DNA from: Ruania zhangjianzhongii
GTDB lineage: Bacteria; Actinomycetota; Actinomycetes; Actinomycetales; Beutenbergiaceae
Length of the DNA: 64,000 bases
Assembly: GCF_008000995.1 (NCBI RefSeq)
Contig: NZ_CP042828.1
Coordinates: forward strand, 1,364,001-1,428,000
Direction: 5' to 3'
Below the pieces are notes generated by a model that did no database searches, was not told the DNA's origin, and saw nothing but the letters and a program-made list of their open reading frames with translations. Position 1 is the stretch's first letter, and every line of letters starts with the position of its first letter. This document shows, piece by piece, positions 42,525 to 50,015 of the stretch. The translations under genes were made by a program, and so were the position numbers.

Positions 42525-43120
42525 GTATCGAGGTGGTCCGCGCCGACAGCCTCGGCGAACCGGGACGGAGCGCGGCCGCGGCACTGCTCGCCCACGGGTT
42601 CGCTCAGGACTTCACCGCCGTCACCCGGGACCCGGAGCGGCTCGCCGCCGCGTTCGAGCCGATCATCGTGCCCGTGCGCTTCCACCTGGCCCTGCGCGAC
42701 GGCGATCCCGCCGGGATCACCACGCTCACCGAGCCCGACCAGGAGGTGTTCGATCCCCGATGGGCGCCGCTTCGCCGGAGCCTCGGAGTGCTCCGCCGCA
42801 CACTGCTGTACCTGGTGGTGCGGGGCGCGTTCATGGGGCACGACCCGGATGCCGCTCCGGGGCGCGCGGAGCTCGGCTTCGTCGCCACCGCGCCGGAGCA
42901 CCGGGGCGCAGGCGTGGCGACCGCCTTGCTGCGGCACCTCGTGCAGACCTCCGGCCACCGGGTGCATGTACTGCGCGACATCAAAGACACCAACGAGGCG
43001 GCACTGCACGTGTACCGCAGGCTCGGTTTCGTCGAGTACACCCGCCGCACGGCCCGCTTCTCCCACCGCGCCGGCTTCTCCGCCTACGTCTCGATGAAGC
43101 GGGAGAGCCCGGTGAGCTGA
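42521..43120 (+). CDS. GNAT-family N-acetyltransferase
   Basis: A 199-residue acetyltransferase. The acetyl-CoA site ELGFVATAPEHRGAGVATALL (about 123-143) with the Q/RxxGxG/A motif (HRGAGVA) is clear, and NEAALHVYRRLGFVEY follows. ATGA overlap with the permease couples it to the exporter operon, suggesting that it and the pump protect against the same compound; this is inference from operon structure. Acceptor substrate not known. Confidence 0.85.
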   Translation: MSIEVVRADSLGEPGRSAAAALLAHGFAQDFTAVTRDPERLAAAFEPIIVPVRFHLALRDGDPAGITTLTEPDQEVFDPRWAPLRRSLGVLRRTLLYLVVRGAFMGHDPDAAPGRAELGFVATAPEHRGAGVATALLRHLVQTSGHRVHVLRDIKDTNEAALHVYRRLGFVEYTRRTARFSHRAGFSAYVSMKRESPVS

Positions 43121-43153
43121 CCTGCCCAGGCAGCAGCACGCCGTCGGGCTTCG

Positions 43154-43159
43154 TACACT
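43154..43159 (+). promoter_or_regulatory. Probable -10 element of the DUF3039 gene
   Basis: TACACT ends 6 nt before the ATG at 43166. Confidence 0.45.
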
Positions 43160-43165
43160 GGAGCC

Positions 43166-43510
43166 ATGAGCGAGCCGATTCCTCCCACGCAGCCCCAGGA
43201 GACCGAGCGCCTGTCCTCCGGGGCGGGAACCGATGTCTTGGAGCGGGAAGAGGTACGCGACGAGGCGTCGCCCGGTGACGGCGACCGCTACGCGCACTAC
43301 GTGAAGAAGGAGAAGATCACCGCGGCTGCCGTCTCCGGCACACCGGTGGTCGCCCTCTGCGGCAAGGTCTGGAGCCCGAACCGGGATCCCAGCAAGTACC
43401 CGATCTGCCCGGCGTGCAAGGAGATCTACGAGAGCATGACCGGCAAAGGTGGGGACGACTCGTCCTCCGGCAAGGGCCGCGGGTTCTTCGGCTTCGGCTC
43501 CAAGAAGTGA
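43166..43510 (+). CDS. DUF3039 family protein
   Basis: A 114-residue actinobacterial protein of unknown function. The core DRYAHYVKKEKI, PVVALCGKVWSPNRDPSKYPICPACKEIYESM has a CxnCxxC cysteine set that looks metal-binding. The C-terminus is Lys/Gly rich (GKGRGFFGFGSKK). It overlaps the helicase start by 4 nt (GTGA), a gene pair seen in many actinobacteria, so the two may act together on nucleic acid. Confidence 0.85.
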   Translation: MSEPIPPTQPQETERLSSGAGTDVLEREEVRDEASPGDGDRYAHYVKKEKITAAAVSGTPVVALCGKVWSPNRDPSKYPICPACKEIYESMTGKGGDDSSSGKGRGFFGFGSKK

Positions 43511-45333
43511 CCGGGCCGGACTCCCCGGCCGCCACCGCTCACCCGCCCACCGTCGCCTCACCGGCGGCGGGGTCGACGAGTGCGGCCTCGAACCTGCCGC
43601 CGGCCTATCCGGCGCGCGCGCCGTGGGGTACCGCGCCAGCGTTGCGCGCCTGGCAGGCGGCCGCGCTGGACACCTATCTGGAACGCGGGCCGAGGGACTT
43701 TCTCGCCGTGGCCACGCCGGGGGCCGGAAAGACCACGTTTGCGCTCCGGGTGGCCACCGAGCTGCTGCAGGCGCGGATCGTCCGGCGGATCACCGTGGTG
43801 GCCCCGACCGAGCACCTGAAGACGCAGTGGGCAGACGCGGCCGCGCGAGTGGGCGTGCGGATCGACCCGAACTTCCGCAACGCCCAAGGTAAGCACGGGT
43901 CTGCCTACGACGGCGTGGCGCTCACCTACGCCCAGGTGGCCGCCAACCCGAACCTGCACCGGGCCCGCACCGAGGCCGCGCCCACGCTGGTGATCCTGGA
44001 TGAGGTCCACCACGGTGGTGACGCGCTCTCCTGGGGCGAGGCGGTCCGGGAGGCATTCGAACCGGCCCGGCGGCGACTGGCCCTGACCGGTACCCCGTTC
44101 CGGTCCGACACCTCCCCGATCCCGTTCATCACCTACGCCGCCGGCGCGGACGGGATCCGCCGCTCCCAGGCGGACTACACCTACGGCTACGGGGACGCGC
44201 TGCGCGACCACGTGGTGCGGCCGGTGATCTTCATGTCCTACTCCGGGCAGATGCGCTGGCGCACCAAGACCGGGGAAGAGGTCAGCGCGCGGCTCGGCGA
44301 ACCGCTCACCAAGGACATGGTGAACCAGGCCTGGCGTACTGCCCTGGATCCGGACGGGGAGTGGATCCCCTCGGTGCTGGCCGCCGCGGACAAGCGCCTG
44401 ACCGAAGTGCGCCGGCATGTTCCGGACGCCGGCGGACTGGTGATCGCCACCGACCAGACCAAGGCCCGGGCCTATGCCGCGCACTTGCGCCGGGTCACCG
44501 GGCAGGCGCCGGTGGTGGTGCTCTCCGACGACGACGGCTCCTCGAGCAGGATCGAGGAGTTCGCCTCCGGGGGCCAGCGGTGGATGGTCGCGGTCCGGAT
44601 GGTCTCGGAGGGGGTGGACGTGCCCCGGCTGGCGGTCGGGGTGTATGCCACCTCGGCGGCCACCCCGCTGTACTTCGCCCAGGCGGTCGGCCGGTTCGTG
44701 CGCGCCCGCAAGCGGGGCGAGACCGCGTCGATCTTCCTGCCCTCGGTGCCGACCCTGCTCGGGCTCGCCGCCGAACTGGAGACCGAGCGGGACCACGCAC
44801 TGGACCGGGACGGTCGCGCGGAGGCCGACGAGGGAATCTTTTCCGCCGAAGACGACGACCTGGCCCGGGCGAACCGTGAGGAGAAGGCCAGCGATGACCT
44901 GATGCTCCCCGGGTTCGAGGCCCTGGAAGCGCAGGCGTCCTTCGACAAGGTGCTGTTCGACGGCGGCGAGTTCGGGCTCGGTGGGGACGTCGGCTCGGAC
45001 GAGGAGCAGGAGTACCTCGGCCTGCCCGGGCTGCTGGACGCCGATCAGGTCACCACGCTGCTGCGGTCCCGCCAGGCGGACCAGGTGGCGGCGCGCCGGC
45101 GGAGCGGACAGGGCGCCCCGGCACCGGTGGAGGACCACCGGGCGGTGGCCGAGCTGCGCAAGGAGCTGAACTCGCTGGTCAAGGCCTGGGCCCGGCGTTC
45201 GGGCACCCCGCACGGGGTGGTGCACACCCGGCTGCGGGAGCACTCTGGCGGGGGCGAGGTGGCGACCGCCTCTGCCGAGCACCTGCGCACCCGCATCGGT
45301 CAGGTGCGGCGCTGGTTCGTCGGCAAGAAGTAG
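43507..45333 (+). CDS. DEAD/DEAH-box SF2 helicase
   Basis: A 608-residue superfamily 2 helicase. Motifs in order: Walker A TPGAGKTTFAL (about 75-85), motif II DEVHH, motif III LTGTPFRSD, motif V VSEGVDVPR, and motif VI QAVGRFVRAR. The GTG start overlaps the DUF3039 stop. The acidic/Gly C-terminal part has no other domain that I recognise. Helicases of this type are paired with DUF3039 in actinobacteria; the nucleic acid target is unknown. Confidence 0.88.
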   Translation: MTGPDSPAATAHPPTVASPAAGSTSAASNLPPAYPARAPWGTAPALRAWQAAALDTYLERGPRDFLAVATPGAGKTTFALRVATELLQARIVRRITVVAPTEHLKTQWADAAARVGVRIDPNFRNAQGKHGSAYDGVALTYAQVAANPNLHRARTEAAPTLVILDEVHHGGDALSWGEAVREAFEPARRRLALTGTPFRSDTSPIPFITYAAGADGIRRSQADYTYGYGDALRDHVVRPVIFMSYSGQMRWRTKTGEEVSARLGEPLTKDMVNQAWRTALDPDGEWIPSVLAAADKRLTEVRRHVPDAGGLVIATDQTKARAYAAHLRRVTGQAPVVVLSDDDGSSSRIEEFASGGQRWMVAVRMVSEGVDVPRLAVGVYATSAATPLYFAQAVGRFVRARKRGETASIFLPSVPTLLGLAAELETERDHALDRDGRAEADEGIFSAEDDDLARANREEKASDDLMLPGFEALEAQASFDKVLFDGGEFGLGGDVGSDEEQEYLGLPGLLDADQVTTLLRSRQADQVAARRRSGQGAPAPVEDHRAVAELRKELNSLVKAWARRSGTPHGVVHTRLREHSGGGEVATASAEHLRTRIGQVRRWFVGKK

Positions 45334-45698
45334 GCCAGCCGCTCGCGCCGCGCCCGCTGACACCTCGCCCACCGGCGCTGAATCCATTCACTCGTCACTC
45401 AGCGCAAGGAGTCGTGCTCGCGGGTATCGAGCCGCCGCGCCGGGTGACGAACCGGCCTGCCGGCAGATTGGTCGACCTACCGCGAAACCGGGGAGATGGC
45501 GCCCGCGATCTCCGCCGGCGTTGCGGCGATCGCCTCGCTGCTGCATCCGGCCTGCTCGGGACGTTCGTGGTCCACTGGTTCGGGAACCGGCCGCGGGACC
45601 GGGAGACTCCCCGGTTTCGGCCAAGGCGTTCGATAGCGAGCCCGTCCGGTCGCTACCCGGGAGCACGACTCATCGCGCCAGATAACGAATGAATCGAT
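45334..45698. repeat. Intergenic inverted-repeat element (MITE-like or giant hairpin)
   Basis: The 365-nt gap between convergent genes contains imperfect inverted arms: 45380-45434 and 45646-45700 match on opposite strands (about 75-80 percent over 55 nt), with GAATC(C/G)ATTCA at the outer end and GAGTCGTGCTC.CGGGTA inside. A second matching piece, CGAAACCGGGGAG, occurs in both halves at unequal distance (56 and 34 nt further in). Outward-reading frames in both arms end in related peptides (RYPRARLLALSDE and RYPGARLIAPDNE). No transposase is present. It may be a non-autonomous element or a structured terminator. Confidence 0.6.
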
Positions 45699-47066
45699 TC
45701 ACCGGACCTGGGTGTGTGCGGTGGGGATCGCCGGATCACCCGCGGACAGCCGCCGCGAGTACGGGGACAGCTCGGCGCGGGAGGCGGCATGTCGGGCAGC
45801 GGCGCGCCGCACCCCCTCCGGACCAGTAGTACCCGGTTCCACCATGCCGTCGCGGACCAGCGGCACCAGCAGCGGGCGCAGGTGGGCACCCTCGGGCTGC
45901 CAGTCCGGCGGTGCCCCGGCCACCACCAGCTCCTCACTGGCCCGCCCGGACGGGTCCAGCCGCCGGGCAGCGCTCTTGCGACCACCGACACTGGCCTTGG
46001 ACGCCGACGCCTTCTGCACCGGCTCCATCGAACCATCGGCGCCCTCGCGCAGCACCAGCTTGTAGACCATCCCGCACGTGGGGGCGCCGGAGCCGGTCAC
46101 CACTGAGGTTCCCACTCCATAGGAGTCCACCGGCGCCACCGCCAGCGAGGCGATCGCGTACTCGTCCAGATCGGAGGAGACCACGATCTTCGTACCCGCG
46201 GCCCCGAGCGAGTCCAGCTGCTCGCGGACCTCGCGGGCCACCTGGGCCAGATCGCCGGAGTCCAGCCGTACCGAGTCCAGCTCGGTCCCCGCCGCAGCGA
46301 TCGCTCGGCGTACCCCCTCGGCGATGTCGTAGGTGTCCACCAGCAGGGTTGTCTCTGCACCGAGCGAGGCGACCTGCGCCTCGAACGCCGACGTCTCGTC
46401 GTCGTGCAGCAGGGTAAAGGAGTGCGCGGCGGTACCGATCGTGTCCAGCCCCCAGCGCCGGCCTGCCTCCAGGTTGGAAGTGCCGGCGAACCCGGCGACC
46501 ACCGCAGCCCGGGCCGCGGCCGGGGCCGCCTGCTCGTGAGCCCGGCGGCCACCCATCTCCAGGCACGGCCGCGACCCGGCCGCACTGGTCATCCGCGAGG
46601 CGGCCGAGGCCACCGCCGAGTCGTAGTTGAGGATGGACAGCACCAGGGTCTCCAGCAGCACCCCCTCGGCGAACGAGGCCTCCACCACCAGCAGCGGGGA
46701 ACCAGGAAGGAACACCTCGCCCTCGGCATAGCCGTAGATGTCGCCGGTGAACCGGTAGTCGGCGAGGAAGTCCAGTGTCTGCTCGTTCACCACCTTCCCG
46801 GAGCGCAGGAACTCCAGCTCGGTGTCGGTGAACCGGAAGTGCGGCAGCGACTCCAGCACCCGCCCAGTGCCCGCTACCACGCCGTAGCGCCGGCCGGCGG
46901 GCAGCCGCCGGGTGAACACCTCGAACACGCACTGCCGCGAGGCGGTGCCGTCGGCCAACGCCGCTTGCACCATGGTCAGCTCGTACCGGTCGGTGAGCAG
47001 CGCCGTGCTCGTGGTGCTGGCCGTGCTCGCCGTGCTCGGAACGCTCGCTGCCATCCGCTCAGACAT
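45699..47066 (-). CDS. pncB: Nicotinate phosphoribosyltransferase
   Basis: Makes nicotinate mononucleotide from nicotinate and PRPP in NAD salvage. A 455-residue protein with the family segments LLTDRYELTMVQAALADG, FEVFTRRLPAGRRYGVV, a phosphoribosyl site (LDSVRLDSGDLAQ) and VSSDLDEYAIASL. The Ala-Gly-poor N-terminus has a Ser/Thr/Ala tract. Start at 47066 fits TACCGT six nt upstream on the minus strand. It is divergent from clpS, as in Mycobacterium tuberculosis (pncB1-clpS). Repeats lie in the intervening region. Confidence 0.92.
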   Translation of the reverse strand: MSERMAASVPSTASTASTTSTALLTDRYELTMVQAALADGTASRQCVFEVFTRRLPAGRRYGVVAGTGRVLESLPHFRFTDTELEFLRSGKVVNEQTLDFLADYRFTGDIYGYAEGEVFLPGSPLLVVEASFAEGVLLETLVLSILNYDSAVASAASRMTSAAGSRPCLEMGGRRAHEQAAPAAARAAVVAGFAGTSNLEAGRRWGLDTIGTAAHSFTLLHDDETSAFEAQVASLGAETTLLVDTYDIAEGVRRAIAAAGTELDSVRLDSGDLAQVAREVREQLDSLGAAGTKIVVSSDLDEYAIASLAVAPVDSYGVGTSVVTGSGAPTCGMVYKLVLREGADGSMEPVQKASASKASVGGRKSAARRLDPSGRASEELVVAGAPPDWQPEGAHLRPLLVPLVRDGMVEPGTTGPEGVRRAAARHAASRAELSPYSRRLSAGDPAIPTAHTQVR

Positions 47067-47072
47067 GCTCAT

Positions 47073-47078
47073 ACGGTA
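47073..47078 (-). promoter_or_regulatory. Probable -10 element of pncB
   Basis: TACCGT on the minus strand ends 6 nt before the ATG at 47066. Confidence 0.4.
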
Positions 47079-47108
47079 CTGGTTGCGGGGCTGCGGGCTC
47101 GCTCCTTC

Positions 47109-47172
47109 GGAATCCACTTAGCGCCTTGGAATCCGAGGTAGAAGTGGATTCCGACGGGCCAAGTGGATTCCG
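47109..47172. repeat. Repeated 11-mer AAGTGGATTCC between pncB and clpS
   Basis: GGAATCCACTT (47109-47119, reverse orientation) and AAGTGGATTCC twice (47142-47152 and 47161-47171), with a shorter GGAATCC at 47128. Copies one and two can fold as a hairpin; the two direct copies are 19 nt apart. It may be an operator for pncB or clpS, or a structured leader; no regulator can be named. Confidence 0.55.
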
Positions 47173-47275
47173 ATGCGACGGCGCAGGTCGGGTGGCGCGG
47201 TCCCGAGCCCGCCCGAGGCGCCCGGCCGCGTGCCGCCGTCGGCCGTGCTCGGCCGCGCTCCGCCGTCGACCTGGT

Positions 47276-47281
47276 TAGGGT
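47276..47281 (+). promoter_or_regulatory. Probable -10 element of clpS
   Basis: TAGGGT ends 7 nt before the ATG at 47289. Confidence 0.45.
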
Positions 47282-47288
47282 GAGGGAC

Positions 47289-47594
47289 ATGCCCGCTGTA
47301 CCGGTCCCGGTCGGATCCCCGGACCTCGATAGCCACACCACCGTTGAGCCCGACCGGATCTGGCTGACGATCGTGTGGAACGACCCGGTGAACCTGATGA
47401 GCTACGTCTCGCACGTGTTCCGAAGCTACTTCGGCTACACCGAGGAGAAGGCGAACACGCTGATGCTGCAGGTGCATCACGAGGGTCGCAGTGTGGTCTC
47501 CTCAGGAAGCCGGGAGAAGATGGAGATTGACGTGCAGGCGATGCACTCCTACGGCCTGTGGGCCACCCTCGCGCAGGACGGGGACCCGCAGTGA
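47289..47594 (+). CDS. clpS: ATP-dependent Clp protease adaptor ClpS
   Basis: A 101-residue adaptor that delivers N-degron substrates to ClpCP/ClpAP. The signature [38 protein letters not shown] (N-end pocket) is complete. A disordered N-terminal extension of about 25 residues contacts ClpC in relatives. The DUF2017 gene begins in its stop codon. Confidence 0.95.
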   Translation: MPAVPVPVGSPDLDSHTTVEPDRIWLTIVWNDPVNLMSYVSHVFRSYFGYTEEKANTLMLQVHHEGRSVVSSGSREKMEIDVQAMHSYGLWATLAQDGDPQ

Positions 47595-48184
47595 GAGCCT
47601 TCCGGCGCCGGCGCGGGGTCTATGTCGCCGCGCTCGAAGGGGACGAGGCCACGATCCTGGCCCGGGTCGTCGCGGACACCTCGATGCTGCTCGGCGTCCC
47701 GCTGCGGCCCGGTGAGGACCCCGCGGAGTCGGCCGATCCACTCACCGAGCTGTCCTGGTCCACCGAGGGCGTGGACAGCCCGACCGACCCGGCCCTGGCC
47801 CGGCTGCTGCCGGACGCCAGCCGGACCGACGACGAGCTCAGTCAGGAGTTTCGCCGGCTCACCGAGTCCGAGCTGCGCGCGAGCAAGGTGGCGCGGCTGC
47901 GGATGGTGTGGGACGCGCTGCGGGTCTCCAGCGGCGAGATCCGGGTGCCGACCGAGCGGGCCCTGGACTTCGCCGCCGCGCTCACCGACGTGCGGCTGGT
48001 GATCGCCGAGCGCCTGGGGATCCGTACCGAGGCCGACGCCGAGGAGATCGCCGATCGGGTAGCCCGCGGCGGTGGCGACGACGACGAGGACGAGGTACAG
48101 CTGGCGCTCGGCATGGTCTACTCCGCGCTCAGCTGGCTGCAGGAGTCACTGCTGCAGGTGATGCTGCCCACATTGGGGGAGTAG
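47591..48184 (+). CDS. DUF2017 family protein
   Basis: A 197-residue protein that always follows clpS in actinobacteria; function unknown. GTG at 47591 overlaps the clpS stop (GTGA), giving [20 protein letters not shown]. Mostly helical, with an acidic stretch [10 protein letters not shown] (about 167-176) before a C-terminal helix. The repeated pairing with clpS suggests that it modulates ClpS/ClpC, without direct evidence. Confidence 0.85.
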   Translation: MRAFRRRRGVYVAALEGDEATILARVVADTSMLLGVPLRPGEDPAESADPLTELSWSTEGVDSPTDPALARLLPDASRTDDELSQEFRRLTESELRASKVARLRMVWDALRVSSGEIRVPTERALDFAAALTDVRLVIAERLGIRTEADAEEIADRVARGGGDDDEDEVQLALGMVYSALSWLQESLLQVMLPTLGE

Positions 48185-48211
48185 GGGCTGCTCCCACCTC
48201 GCCTGCCGGTC

Positions 48212-48217
48212 TACCCT
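48212..48217 (+). promoter_or_regulatory. Probable -10 element of murI
   Basis: TACCCT ends 8 nt before the ATG at 48226. Confidence 0.35.
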
Positions 48218-48225
48218 CGCAGGTG

Positions 48226-49068
48226 ATGAGTGATGCACCCATCGGCATCTTCGACTCCGGTGTCGGGGGTCTGACGGTAGCCCGGGCCGTCATCGACCAG
48301 TTGCCCCACGAGTCCGTGCTCTACATCGGCGACTCCGCACACGGCCCGTACGGTCCGTTGCCGATCGCGCAGGTGCGTGCGCACGCGCTCGCTGTGATGG
48401 ACGATCTGGTCGCCTCCGGGGTGAAGATGCTCGTGATCGCGTGCAACTCCGCCTCGGCCGCCGTCCTGCGTGATGCCCGCGAGCGATACACCCTCGGCCG
48501 GGGGGTTCCGGTGGTCGAGGTGATCCAGCCCGCCGTGCGCCGTGCAGTGGCCGCCACCCGAACCGGCCGGATCGGCGTGATCGGCACCCGGGCGACGATC
48601 GCTTCCCGTGCCTACGAGGACGCGTTCGCCGCTGCTCCGCACCTGCAGCTGAGCACCGCCGCGGCGCCGCGGTTCGTGGAGCTGGTCGAGCGCGGGATCA
48701 CCAGTGGTCCGGAAGTGCTCAAGCTGGCCCGGGACTACTTGGCACCGGTCCTGGCCGCGGACGTGGACACCCTGGTGCTCGGTTGCACGCACTACCCGCT
48801 GCTCACCGGGGCGATCCAGTACGTGGCCGGTGACGGCGTCACTCTGGTGTCCAGCGCGGAGGAGACCGCCAAGGATGTGTACGCGGCGCTGGTGGCGCAC
48901 GGCCTGGAGCGCTCCGCCGCGGCACCGGCCCGGCACCGATTCCTGTCCACCGGCGACCCGGCGGCGTTCACCCGGCTCGCCCGCCGGTTCCTGGGGCCAG
49001 AGGTGGGGGCGGAAAGTGCAGCAGAGATCACCGGGGAGATCCCGGTGGTGGGGGAGGGAACACCATGA
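48226..49068 (+). CDS. murI: Glutamate racemase
   Basis: Makes D-glutamate for peptidoglycan. A 280-residue protein with both catalytic cysteines in the usual motifs: ACNSAS (about 74-79) and GCTHYP (about 187-192), and the N-terminal [16 protein letters not shown] at 48226 is preferred over a GTG at 48223. The stop overlaps the MBL gene start (ATGA), so they are coupled. Order clpS-DUF2017-murI-MBL is as in M. tuberculosis Rv1331-Rv1339. Confidence 0.95.
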   Translation: MSDAPIGIFDSGVGGLTVARAVIDQLPHESVLYIGDSAHGPYGPLPIAQVRAHALAVMDDLVASGVKMLVIACNSASAAVLRDARERYTLGRGVPVVEVIQPAVRRAVAATRTGRIGVIGTRATIASRAYEDAFAAAPHLQLSTAAAPRFVELVERGITSGPEVLKLARDYLAPVLAADVDTLVLGCTHYPLLTGAIQYVAGDGVTLVSSAEETAKDVYAALVAHGLERSAAAPARHRFLSTGDPAAFTRLARRFLGPEVGAESAAEITGEIPVVGEGTP

Positions 49069-49835
49069 AACTGACCATCCTGGGCTGCTCGGGGTCGATG
49101 TCCAGTCCCGAGTCCGCCTCGTCCAGCTACCTGGTCCAGGCCAGCGACGGCGCGCGCACCTACTCGGTGCTGCTCGACCTGGGATCGGGGGCGATGGGGC
49201 AGCTGCTACGCCACCACGACCCGGTCGCGCTCGACGCTGTGCTGCTCTCTCACCTGCACGCTGACCATGTGGTCGACCTCGCCGCACTGCACGTGTACCT
49301 GGAGTACGGCCCGGCAGGGCCGCAGCCACCGATGCCGGTGCACGGTCCGGTCGGCACCCCCGAGCGGATCCGCCAGCTCTGCGGGGAGGAGGACTGCACG
49401 GCGCAGTTCGACGTCTCCTTCTGGCAGCCGGGCGTGGCGCTGCAGGTCGGACCGCTGCGGATCGAGCCGATCGAGGTGCGCCACCCGGTGACCGCCTACG
49501 CGTTGCGCTTCACCGGCCCGAGCGAGGACGGCTCCCGGCAGGTGGTGCTCACCTACACCGGCGATACCGACTCCTGCGACGGGGTGATCGACGCCGCCCG
49601 GGATGCGGACCTGCTGCTCAGCGAAGCGGCGTTCAGCGAGGACGGACCGGCGATCCGCGGTGTGCATCTGACCGGCCGGCGCGCCGGCGAGGTGGCGACG
49701 GCTGCCGGTGCGCGCCACCTCGTGCTCACCCACCTGCAGCCGTGGACGCCGGCGGAGACGGTGCGCTCGGAGGCGCTGACCGCATTTTCCGGTTCCGTGG
49801 ACCTCGCCATGCCGGGCGCGATCTGGGAGCTGTGA
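49065..49835 (+). CDS. MBL-fold hydrolase, Rv1339-like cyclic nucleotide phosphodiesterase
   Basis: A 256-residue metallo-beta-lactamase-fold enzyme. [11 protein letters not shown] gives the HxHxDH metal motif (about 64-69); [14 protein letters not shown] and LTHLQPWTP supply further ligands. Its location between murI and rph matches M. tuberculosis Rv1339, which is an atypical class II cAMP phosphodiesterase. Assignment to cAMP hydrolysis rests on that synteny and fold; RNase Z-like activity is the alternative. It overlaps murI by 4 nt. Confidence 0.82.
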   Translation: MKLTILGCSGSMSSPESASSSYLVQASDGARTYSVLLDLGSGAMGQLLRHHDPVALDAVLLSHLHADHVVDLAALHVYLEYGPAGPQPPMPVHGPVGTPERIRQLCGEEDCTAQFDVSFWQPGVALQVGPLRIEPIEVRHPVTAYALRFTGPSEDGSRQVVLTYTGDTDSCDGVIDAARDADLLLSEAAFSEDGPAIRGVHLTGRRAGEVATAAGARHLVLTHLQPWTPAETVRSEALTAFSGSVDLAMPGAIWEL

Positions 49836-50002
49836 CATCACTCACCAAGTTCCGGTCAAGACCCGGGCATAGTTCCACTATGTGTGGTTCCTCTTTCGTT
49901 ACAGCCTGCGACGGCGGAACTCGGGTGTGATCGGTATCACGCGCTGGTCTGGGGCGGCGTCCGCGGGGTAGACGGTGGCGCCTGCCGGAGCTCCGGTCTC
50001 GG

Positions 50003-50008
50003 TACGCT
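50003..50008 (+). promoter_or_regulatory. Probable -10 element of ppc
   Basis: TACGCT ends 7 nt before the ATG at 50016. Confidence 0.45.
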
Positions 50009-50015
50009 GACGCCC

